This document shows, one piece after another, positions 34,239 through 41,802 of a DNA stretch of 41,802 nucleotides. The stretch spans positions 1 to 41,802 of the forward strand of contig JALWJX010000095.1 of assembly GCA_026996895.1 (NCBI GenBank), written 5' to 3'. The position numbers and the translations under genes are program-made. A model generated the notes under the pieces. It made no database searches, was not told the DNA's origin, and saw only the letters and a program-made list of their open reading frames with translations. Source of the stretch: Candidatus Kapaibacterium sp. (GTDB lineage: Bacteria > Bacteroidota > Ignavibacteria > Kapaibacteriales > WFXC01). Position 1 is the first letter of the stretch. Each line of letters starts with the position of its first letter.

Positions 34239-36109
34239 CGATCACCAGCCACCACTTTCAAAGTCACCTGCTGATCTTCCAGATCTCCCCGCAACACGGT
34301 AATGCGGAGGGTATCGCCGGGATTGTACTGTGAGAGAGCATACATAAAGTCGTAAATATCGTGTATGCGCACATCGCCAATGCGAATAATAACATCTCCT
34401 TCCTGCAAGCCGCCCTGCTCCGCGGGACTTCCCTCCCGAACCCCGGAGATCCGCATACCCTTGGGATGATCTGCATAATCAGGAATGGTTCCCAAATAAA
34501 TTTTCAGTGGTCCTCCGCGACGACGCTGCTGAGTCTGCTTCACCTTCACAAAAGCCGGGCGTTCCGGAGCATTGCCAACGGTCTGGAGAATAAACACTGC
34601 AACGTCCGCCACCCGGAGCATCCCTTCATAGTTCAGCTTCTTCCACGTATCCGATGGACGATGGTAATCGCTATGCAAGCCGGTGAAGAGAAAGAGCACA
34701 GGGATCTGTTTGGCATAAAATGAAGCGTGGTCGCTGGGTCCGAACCCATCGGCAGTGGTGGAAATCTCCAGTCCAAAGCGGTGTTTAATGGAATCAATCA
34801 ATCCCGTCCACGCCGAAGAAGTCCCGGCGCCCATAATAGTGAGCCGATTGTTTTTCAACCGACCAACCATATCCAGATTAAGCATCATCACCACGTGATC
34901 CAGTGGAACAGGGAAATGCTCTACCAGATACTTGGAGCCCAAAAGCCCCATTTCTTCTGCTCCAAAGAATGCCACGATGACACTTCTTTTCGGTGGATTT
35001 TCCTTTAAACGGCGGGCAATTTCCAGGACTGTCACTACTCCCGAAGCATTATCATCCGCTCCATAATGAATTTTCGGCTCCTTGCCACGATACAGCGACC
35101 CATACTTGCCCCATCCCAGATGGTCGTAGTGAGCACCCACGACCAGATACTGCTGCTGCAATTGCGGATCGCTGCCCGGTAGAATGCCAACCACGTTATA
35201 GGTTGGCGACTTGACAAAGTCCACATCGGTCTGGAGGGTTATTCGAACCCGTGGAAGAGCAAAGCTGTGCGGCTGTTGCGTCCGATTGATTTCCTGTTCC
35301 GCCATAAACAATGTTTTCTCTGGCGGAAAGAGTTTTGCTGCCAGCGAACGTTTGAGATGAATGACCGGAATACCAACCGCTTTGCCCAACCCCTGCACTT
35401 CCAGTTTGAGCAATACATCGGCAGAATCACCCTCGTGGCTGACAAACACGACGGCGGCTGCGCCATGCTCTCGTGCGTTAATCGCCTTATACCGCAGCGA
35501 AGCAAACCGGGCAAACTTGGAATGAGGATTACCGGTTGTATCCGGCGTCCCTCGCAAAATCAGCGCTACTTTTCCCTTAACATCGACATCCTGGTACTCA
35601 TCAAATTTCAACGCTTTGGAGCTAATCCCATAACCACAGAACACAATCGGGCGATCGGTTACCAAGGAATCAGACGACAACCCCAGAGGGCGCCAGTCCT
35701 TATCAACCTTCCAGCGCAGTGTGCGCATCAAGGACTTTTCGTAAGGCACACCGGGTCTTGGTACGACCACTTTGACGGAAAGCTGATTGTTTGGACCCAG
35801 CTTTGCCCCAGTAACCACCGAAAACTCCTGCAGATAACCAGTATCCCACGGTTTTTGATAACCGAGAGCCGCTAACTGCTCCGCCAGAAAATGAGCAGCT
35901 TTCGTCGCTCCTTCGGTTCCGGCTGCCCGACCTTCTAATTCATCCGATGCCAGATACTGCACTCTCTGTTGCAACTGCTTCAAGCGTGCTTCGTGTCCCT
36001 TCGCATCTTTTTTCTTCGCGCTTCCCACAGACAGAGAAAAAATGCTCAACACAATAAGCAGGCTCAGCCAACGTGAGGAAAAGTTTCGTCGAATCATAAG
36101 AAAGCCCAT
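34235..36109 (-). CDS. M28-family zinc aminopeptidase with PA-like and C-terminal PDZ domains, secreted
   Basis: 624 aa; GAHYDHLGWG, GADDNASGVVTVLEIAR, FFGAEEMGLLGSKYL, DYHRPSDTWKKL; PDZ GVREGSPAEQGGLQEGDVIIRIGDVRI. Start may be MIRRNFSS at 36097. Confidence 0.92.
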   Translation of the reverse strand: MGFLMIRRNFSSRWLSLLIVLSIFSLSVGSAKKKDAKGHEARLKQLQQRVQYLASDELEGRAAGTEGATKAAHFLAEQLAALGYQKPWDTGYLQEFSVVTGAKLGPNNQLSVKVVVPRPGVPYEKSLMRTLRWKVDKDWRPLGLSSDSLVTDRPIVFCGYGISSKALKFDEYQDVDVKGKVALILRGTPDTTGNPHSKFARFASLRYKAINAREHGAAAVVFVSHEGDSADVLLKLEVQGLGKAVGIPVIHLKRSLAAKLFPPEKTLFMAEQEINRTQQPHSFALPRVRITLQTDVDFVKSPTYNVVGILPGSDPQLQQQYLVVGAHYDHLGWGKYGSLYRGKEPKIHYGADDNASGVVTVLEIARRLKENPPKRSVIVAFFGAEEMGLLGSKYLVEHFPVPLDHVVMMLNLDMVGRLKNNRLTIMGAGTSSAWTGLIDSIKHRFGLEISTTADGFGPSDHASFYAKQIPVLFLFTGLHSDYHRPSDTWKKLNYEGMLRVADVAVFILQTVGNAPERPAFVKVKQTQQRRRGGPLKIYLGTIPDYADHPKGMRISGVREGSPAEQGGLQEGDVIIRIGDVRIHDIYDFMYALSQYNPGDTLRITVLRGDLEDQQVTLKVVAGDR

Positions 36110-36116
36110 AGGTTTG
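36109..36116 (+). promoter_or_regulatory. -7-like box TAGGTTTG upstream of the flippase gene
   Basis: Matches TAnnTTTG, 45 nt before the ATG at 36162; no clear -33 TTG. Confidence 0.45.
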
Positions 36117-36161
36117 TGATACGAATTCCGTTATCAAAGACTCACAGAAACGAACAACCGT

Positions 36162-37610
36162 ATGCTCCATTATTTAAAAGAACTCGGCAAGGATACCATC
36201 GTTTATGGGCTGAGCATTGTCATCGGGCGCTTCCTGACCTTCCTGCTCACACCTTTATACACCCACTACCTGACGCCGTCTGAACTGGGTGGCATTGCTT
36301 TTCTGTATTCCCTTCTGGCATTCCTGAATATTTTTCTGACCCTTGGAATGGAATCTGCTTTTTTTCGCTACGCGGCAAATCAGACGCTGGATAAAGAAAA
36401 GGAAGTTTTTTCCAATGGCTGGTTGACTTCTCTTGCTGCTGCTGCCATTGCCATTGCCCTCGTCTGGATCTTCGCTCACCCTGTGGTCAACTGGTTAGCC
36501 TTACCACTACCAAATGCACCCCTGATTGTTCGACTGAGCGTCTGGATTGCTGCTTTTGACAGTCTGCTAATTCTCCCGTTTGCCCATCTACGCCTGCATC
36601 GAAAAACGATTCGCTTTTCGTTGGCAAAAACAGCCATCATCGTTGTGAACGTTGCCCTGAATGTATGGTTTCTGGTTGGATTGCATAAAACGGCGGAATG
36701 GATTATCATCGCCAATGTCATTTCCTCTGGCTTTGGCTTTCTTCTGGTGCTGCCCATTGTTGCGAAATTGCTGCATTTTCGCTTCACACCGCCGATGCTG
36801 CGAACCCTGTTTCGATTTGCTCTCCCTACCATCCCGGCAGCTATTGGTGCAATTTTCCTCCACATTGGGGATCGTCCACTGCTCAAAATTTTTGCCTCCG
36901 ATGCAGCCATCGGGATCTATCAGGCTAACTACCGCCTGGCTATCCCGATGCTGCTGTTCATTTCGATGTTCGAATATGCGTGGAAACCTTTCTTCCTCCG
37001 ACACTACGAGAAAGAACATGCACCGCAACTGTTTGCTCATATCAGCTTACTGTTCACAACTTTCGGCGGCTTGCTTTTTCTACTGCTTCTCCTGGGCATC
37101 GACTTTGTAGTCCGTTTGCCGGTTTTTAACGTCGCCCTGATCGATCCACGGTACTGGGAAGGAACGCACATCGTCCCCATTGTTGCGGCTGGCTACCTGC
37201 TCTACGGCTTTACTCCACTGCTGCTGCCGGGCGTGTATCGGTACAACAAAACCTCCTGGCTGGCATCTGCTACGGGGTTCGCCGCACTGACCAATGTTGT
37301 CTGCAACATTCTGCTCATCCCTCTGCTGGGCTACACAGCCGCAGCGTGGGCAACCGTTGCTGCATACCTGACCCAGAGTGCGTACCTTTACCGCAAAATC
37401 CAGCCTTTGTACCCCATCCCTTTCCCCCGACTTGCGCTGGGATTGCAACTTGGTGTGCTGGGTCTCCTCTGGCTGGTCAGCGCACTGTGGTTGCAGCCTC
37501 CACCTTATCCGACCGTATGGTTGATCATCGCCATCTGTATCTTTGCGCTCCTTTCGGCACTGCTCCTCGTGTACCGATACCGACGCTTCCATCACCATTT
37601 ACGCTATTGA
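36162..37610 (+). CDS. Polysaccharide/oligosaccharide flippase-like membrane protein (MVF/Wzx family)
   Basis: 482 aa, about 12-14 predicted hydrophobic helices; [43 protein letters not shown]. Confidence 0.85.
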   Translation: MLHYLKELGKDTIVYGLSIVIGRFLTFLLTPLYTHYLTPSELGGIAFLYSLLAFLNIFLTLGMESAFFRYAANQTLDKEKEVFSNGWLTSLAAAAIAIALVWIFAHPVVNWLALPLPNAPLIVRLSVWIAAFDSLLILPFAHLRLHRKTIRFSLAKTAIIVVNVALNVWFLVGLHKTAEWIIIANVISSGFGFLLVLPIVAKLLHFRFTPPMLRTLFRFALPTIPAAIGAIFLHIGDRPLLKIFASDAAIGIYQANYRLAIPMLLFISMFEYAWKPFFLRHYEKEHAPQLFAHISLLFTTFGGLLFLLLLLGIDFVVRLPVFNVALIDPRYWEGTHIVPIVAAGYLLYGFTPLLLPGVYRYNKTSWLASATGFAALTNVVCNILLIPLLGYTAAAWATVAAYLTQSAYLYRKIQPLYPIPFPRLALGLQLGVLGLLWLVSALWLQPPPYPTVWLIIAICIFALLSALLLVYRYRRFHHHLRY

Positions 37611-37656
37611 GCCCGTTCAACCGTTGATATGCCGTTCGTTAAACGCTACACAAAAA

Positions 37657-38421
37657 ATGACCCGGCTGACAACGAAGATTCACATTCTGAACTTCTCCCT
37701 CTGGTACGGGAATAAGCAAGCCCTGCGCGACATTTCGATGGAAATTTACGCCAACCACGTCACCGCACTCATTGGACCATCCGGCTGTGGCAAATCGACT
37801 CTGCTGCGGAGCATCAACCGAATGAATGACCTTATCGAAAACGTCCGGGTCAGCGGCAAGATCCTGCTGGACGGAAAAAATGTCTACGATCCAGATGTTG
37901 ACGTGGTGACGTTGCGTAAACGCGTTGGGCTGGTGTTCCAGAAGCCGAATCCGTTCCCGAAATCCATTTTCGAAAATGTCGTTTTTGGTCCCCGACTCAA
38001 CGGCATTCGGGACAAAGAGCACCTCCATCATATTGCCGAAGAAAGCCTCAAAAAAGCCGCTTTATGGAGCGAGGTCAAAGACATTTTGCATCAGTCGGCG
38101 CTGAGTCTGTCCGGCGGGCAGCAGCAACGTCTCTGCATTGCCCGTGCTATCGCTGTCAACCCGGAAGTACTGCTGATGGACGAACCCACTTCGGCGTTAG
38201 ATCCCATTTCCACTGCGAAGATCGAGGAACTGATCGAATCACTCCGGGAGGATTATACCATTGTCATCGTTACGCACAATATGCAGCAAGCGGCACGGAT
38301 CAGCCAGTACACGGCTTTCCTCTATCTCGGCGAACTCATCGAATACAGCAAAACCACCAAACTGTTTACCAATCCTGATCGACAGGAAACGGAAGCCTAT
38401 GTCACCGGCCGCTTTGGATAA
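37657..38421 (+). CDS. pstB: Phosphate ABC transporter ATP-binding protein PstB
   Basis: 254 aa from ATG 37657; [82 protein letters not shown]. Confidence 0.93.
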   Translation: MTRLTTKIHILNFSLWYGNKQALRDISMEIYANHVTALIGPSGCGKSTLLRSINRMNDLIENVRVSGKILLDGKNVYDPDVDVVTLRKRVGLVFQKPNPFPKSIFENVVFGPRLNGIRDKEHLHHIAEESLKKAALWSEVKDILHQSALSLSGGQQQRLCIARAIAVNPEVLLMDEPTSALDPISTAKIEELIESLREDYTIVIVTHNMQQAARISQYTAFLYLGELIEYSKTTKLFTNPDRQETEAYVTGRFG

Positions 38422-38576
38422 TTTTGTGTCCTGAGCACCAGTTTACCGCATTAAGCCAAATTTTTTACTAAATCCAGAATTTTGCCTTTCCTGACCGGAA
38501 CGACAGTGACATTGCCATCGAAATAGGGAGCAGGCAGCATCCGTCACATCTTCTTCAAAAACGGCAAATCAGAACA

Positions 38577-40613
38577 ATGGAACGGTTTGAATTACACGCT
38601 CCCTATCAACCGGCGGGAGATCAACCGAAAGCAATTCGGCAATTAGTCCGTGGGCTTCGGGAGGGAAAACGTTTCCAGACGCTGTTAGGCGTCACAGGAT
38701 CCGGAAAAACCTTCACTATCGCCAACGTCATCCAGCAGGTGCAACGCCCTACCCTCATTATTTCGCACAACAAGACCTTAGCAGCCCAGTTGTATAGCGA
38801 GCTCAAGCAATTGTTTCCCAACAACGCAGTCGAGTACTTTATCAGCTACTACGACTACTACCAGCCAGAAGCGTACATACCGGAAACAGACACCTACATT
38901 GAAAAAGACATCAAGATCAACGAAGAAATCGACCGTCTGCGGCTCAAAGCAACCTCTGCGCTGGTTGAAGGTCGTCGCGACGTCATTGTTGTCGCCAGCG
39001 TCAGTTGCATTTACGGGATCGGGTCCGTCCAGTCTTTCAAAGCCTCACTCTTTCCCCTCCGCCGGGGAATGCAGCTATCCCGCCGGGATCTGCTCTACCG
39101 GTTATCCGAGCTGTACTATGAACGGAACGATGGGGAATTACGACGGGGTTCTTATCGGGTCCGCGGCGACATTGTCGATATTATGCCGGCATACGAAAAT
39201 ACGGTGGCGATTCGCGTTGAATTCTTCGGAGATGAAATCGATCGCATTCGCTTTATTGACACACGACTGGGTGAGACGCTGGAAGAGTTAGACACCATTG
39301 CGATTCATCCAGCCCGAATTTTTGTAACGACTCGCCCTGAATTAGAACACGCTCTGAAAGCCATTGAAGCAGAACTCCGGGATCGCCTGAAAGAACTCTA
39401 TACTCAGGGCAAAGTGCTGGAAGCGCAGCGATTGGAGCAGCGAACGTTGTTCGATTTAGAAATGATGCGGGAAATTGGCTATTGTTCGGGCATTGAGAAT
39501 TATTCGATGTACCTCACCGGTCGCACGTGGGGTGAACGTCCCGCCTGCTTGATCGATTACTTCCCGGAGGATTTCCTGATGATCATCGATGAAAGTCACG
39601 TCACCATTCCGCAAATTCGAGCAATGTACAACGGCGATCGCCAGCGCAAGCTGACGCTGGTCGAGCACGGATTTCGCCTGCCCTCCGCCTTAGAAAATCG
39701 ACCCTTGCGCTTCGATGAATTCGAATCCCTGATCAACCAGTGCATCTTTGTTAGCGCTACGCCCGGCGACTACGAACTGGAAAAATGTGGCGGGGAAGTG
39801 GTGGAACAAATCGTTCGTCCTACTGGCCTGCTGGATCCTCTCATCGAAGTTCGTCCCCTGCGATACCAGATCGACGACCTGATCTCTGAAATTCACAAGC
39901 GGGTTCAAAAACAGCAGCGAGTGCTGGTAATTACTTTGACAAAGCGGATGGCAGAAGATCTGGCAGAGTACCTGCAGGAACTCAACATTCGATCGGCATA
40001 CTTACATTCGGAAATCGATGCACTGGAACGGGTGGAAATTATCCGGGATTTCCGGGTGGGGAAATTCGACGTTCTGATCGGTATCAACCTGCTTCGAGAA
40101 GGACTGGACCTGCCAGAAGTCTCACTGGTGGCAATTCTGGATGCCGACAAAGAGGGATTTCTCCGCAGCGAGCGCTCGCTCTTCCAGATAGCCGGTCGCA
40201 CCGCCCGCAACGCAGAAGGAATGGTGATCCTCTATGCAGATCGCATCACGGAGGCAATGCACCGGGTCATCGAAGAAACGAAACGGCGACGCAAAATTCA
40301 GGAAGCATACAATCGCAAACACCGGATCGTTCCACGGACCATCTACAAAACCAGAGAGGAAATCCTGCAAAGCACTCGCATCGCAGATATCCAGAGCGAT
40401 CGAATGGAACGATACCATCTGTATCAACAGCAGCAGTACCAGCGTGCGGCGGAACCCTTAGCCCAGTACCTGACACCGTCAGAACTGGAACGTCTGATCC
40501 AGCAATTAGAACAGGAAATGGAGCAGGCAGCCAGAGAATGGAAATTCGAGCTGGCAGCAGAGCTTCGCGACGAAATTGCCCGCCTCAAAGCATTGCGACA
40601 GGAAATGGCGTAA
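38577..40613 (+). CDS. uvrB: UvrABC system protein B
   Basis: 678 aa; [56 protein letters not shown]-terminal UVR motif. Confidence 0.98.
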   Translation: MERFELHAPYQPAGDQPKAIRQLVRGLREGKRFQTLLGVTGSGKTFTIANVIQQVQRPTLIISHNKTLAAQLYSELKQLFPNNAVEYFISYYDYYQPEAYIPETDTYIEKDIKINEEIDRLRLKATSALVEGRRDVIVVASVSCIYGIGSVQSFKASLFPLRRGMQLSRRDLLYRLSELYYERNDGELRRGSYRVRGDIVDIMPAYENTVAIRVEFFGDEIDRIRFIDTRLGETLEELDTIAIHPARIFVTTRPELEHALKAIEAELRDRLKELYTQGKVLEAQRLEQRTLFDLEMMREIGYCSGIENYSMYLTGRTWGERPACLIDYFPEDFLMIIDESHVTIPQIRAMYNGDRQRKLTLVEHGFRLPSALENRPLRFDEFESLINQCIFVSATPGDYELEKCGGEVVEQIVRPTGLLDPLIEVRPLRYQIDDLISEIHKRVQKQQRVLVITLTKRMAEDLAEYLQELNIRSAYLHSEIDALERVEIIRDFRVGKFDVLIGINLLREGLDLPEVSLVAILDADKEGFLRSERSLFQIAGRTARNAEGMVILYADRITEAMHRVIEETKRRRKIQEAYNRKHRIVPRTIYKTREEILQSTRIADIQSDRMERYHLYQQQQYQRAAEPLAQYLTPSELERLIQQLEQEMEQAAREWKFELAAELRDEIARLKALRQEMA

Positions 40614-40690
40614 AATCTCTCGCAGTGCTGCTCGTTGTTTATCAACGCAAATTCCAGTGAAATGTTCCAGAAAACGCTCAACAAAGCACA

Positions 40691-41038
40691 ATGGCACTGT
40701 ACATTACCGACGATTGCATCAACTGTGGCGCCTGTGAGCCAGAGTGCCCGAACAACGCCATCTATGAACCCGGTGCACCGTGGACCTTAGCCGGGGAAAC
40801 CTACACAGATTCCACCTCTCCGGGTGGGTATAAAGGAGATTTCTGGTCGGCGGATCACTACTACATCGTCCCGGACAAATGTACAGAGTGTGTGCCATTC
40901 TACGACGAACCGCAGTGTGCGGCGGTCTGCCCGGTAGACTGCTGTTTGCCAGATCCCAACAATCCGGAGACGCGGGAAGAGCTGCTGAAAAAAGTTGAGT
41001 ATCTAAACAAAATCGATCCGGAGCGACTTCGGGTCTAA
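40691..41038 (+). CDS. 2[4Fe-4S] ferredoxin
   Basis: 115 aa; [16 protein letters not shown] and [22 protein letters not shown] (CX2CX8CX3C second cluster as in Chlorobi/Bacteroidetes-type ferredoxins). Confidence 0.93.
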   Translation: MALYITDDCINCGACEPECPNNAIYEPGAPWTLAGETYTDSTSPGGYKGDFWSADHYYIVPDKCTECVPFYDEPQCAAVCPVDCCLPDPNNPETREELLKKVEYLNKIDPERLRV

Positions 41039-41049
41039 CACAAGCGTCT

Positions 41050-41420
41050 GCAACCGGCACAGCACGGCACTCACTTTGGCGTGCAAGCATTCCGCCTGAA
41101 ACCAGCATCCTCATTTCGTCGGGCGTGCGTACTTCAACCGCAGTTCGGCGCTCCCTGCTACCAGGAGTCTACACTTCCGGGTGTCCGGGAGCGCACACTT
41201 TCGCATGCATCTACTGGGAGCGCACCCTTTAGGGTGCATTCTTTGCCGACTGAAGCCGGCGCTCCCGGCAATTGCCAACGAAACTCGGCACTCCCAGTCG
41301 GCACAATCCGGCGGGTTGCCATCACCCACACCCGTAGGGGCGACCGGCCGGTCGCCCCTACACATTTACGCCAGTGCATCCTCTTATCTTTTGCCGACGA
41401 AAGCTGGCACTCCCGGTCAC
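41050..41420. repeat. Intergenic hairpin-repeat array 2 (REP/BIME-like)
   Basis: Several units with GGGAGCGC / GCGCTCCC / CACTCCC boxes next to about 6-bp stem hairpins, in both orientations (units near 41128-41155, 41187-41211, 41216-41241, 41242-41266, 41272-41296, 41390-41416). Confidence 0.85.
41334..41361. repeat. 28-bp perfect palindrome GTAGGGGCGACCGGCCGGTCGCCCCTAC
   Basis: 14+14 perfect inverted repeat read directly, embedded in array 2. Confidence 0.95.
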
Positions 41421-41433
41421 ACTCCGCTCTCTC

Positions 41434-41802
41434 TTACCGCACCACCACCACTGGCACCACGATCACCCGATCCCCTCTCCATAACCGGACGTAGTACGTC
41501 CCACTTCTCGAAAGCTCCATCCACGCTTCCTGCTCCCCTGCCTCCTGCTTCCGCTGATGCACCACTCGCCCTACCAGATCCTGAATCTCTATCGACCACC
41601 CTTCCTCCGACGGATACCGCACCCGTATCCATCCCCGACTCGGATTCGGACTCACCACCCCTGCTATCCTTTCCAGCCTCACCTGTCCCATCCCCGTTAC
41701 CACATCCGCACTGCTGCCTTTCAACTGTACCCAGTTGCTCACTTTTCCCCCTCCTTCTGCCCGAAGGTACACCACCACTTCCTTCTCCGGATCCACCCAG
41801 AT
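41434..41802 (-). CDS. C-terminal part of a T9SS-type-A sorting-domain protein (N-terminus outside window)
   Basis: Open to the window edge (IWVDPEKEVVVYLRAEGGG...); VVSPNPSRGWIRVRYPSEEGWSIEIQDLVGRVVHQ...LSRSGTYYVRLWRGDRVIVVPVVVVR. Confidence 0.8.
   Translation of the reverse strand: MWVDPEKEVVVYLRAEGGGKVSNWVQLKGSSADVVTGMGQVRLERIAGVVSPNPSRGWIRVRYPSEEGWSIEIQDLVGRVVHQRKQEAGEQEAWMELSRSGTYYVRLWRGDRVIVVPVVVVR

Noticed and set aside
40691-41038. Ferredoxin insertion between the two cluster motifs as a novel feature
   Set aside because: The extended loop and CX2CX8CX3C second motif match my knowledge of ordinary Bacteroidetes/Chlorobi ferredoxins.
1-41802. CRISPR array
   Set aside because: No regularly spaced identical direct repeats with unique spacers; the repeats near 15.6 and 41.2 kb are variable hairpins in both orientations.

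Overview
This 41.8 kb window looks like the chromosome of a thermophile-like member of the Bacteroidota/Chlorobiota/Ignavibacteriota (FCB) group. The placement rests on T9SS-type sorting domains, TAnnTTTG -7 boxes, a Bacteroidetes-style YbeY motif and a Chlorobi/Bacteroidetes-type ferredoxin, and is an inference. Most of the content is housekeeping: dnaA, thrS, dnaB, uvrB, ybeY, a cysteine desulfurase, pstB, bshA, an IMPACT/YigZ protein, a 2[4Fe-4S] ferredoxin and tRNA-Arg(CCU). Between these lie large secreted modular proteins: a lamin-tail-domain protein, a VCBS/FG-GAP-like protein, a VWA protein of 1574 aa, and an SBBP-propeller/ASH-repeat protein of about 2039 aa. I found no CRISPR array, prophage, transposase or obvious defence island. 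The most interesting unexplained structure is a family of short intergenic hairpin repeats (6-bp stem, A/T-rich tetraloop, flanking GCGCTCCC box). It occurs in two intergenic arrays (about 15.6-15.73 kb and 41.05-41.42 kb) and shows apparent compensatory stem changes. Other points worth a look: a recurring promoter signature including a back-to-back overlapping pair at thrS, an AT-rich inverted-repeat cluster upstream of dnaA, a lysine-rich N-terminal extension on DnaA, two giant surface-protein genes that overlap by ATGA, and cysteine-paired ASH-like repeats. I had no search tools, so all family names come from motif recognition.
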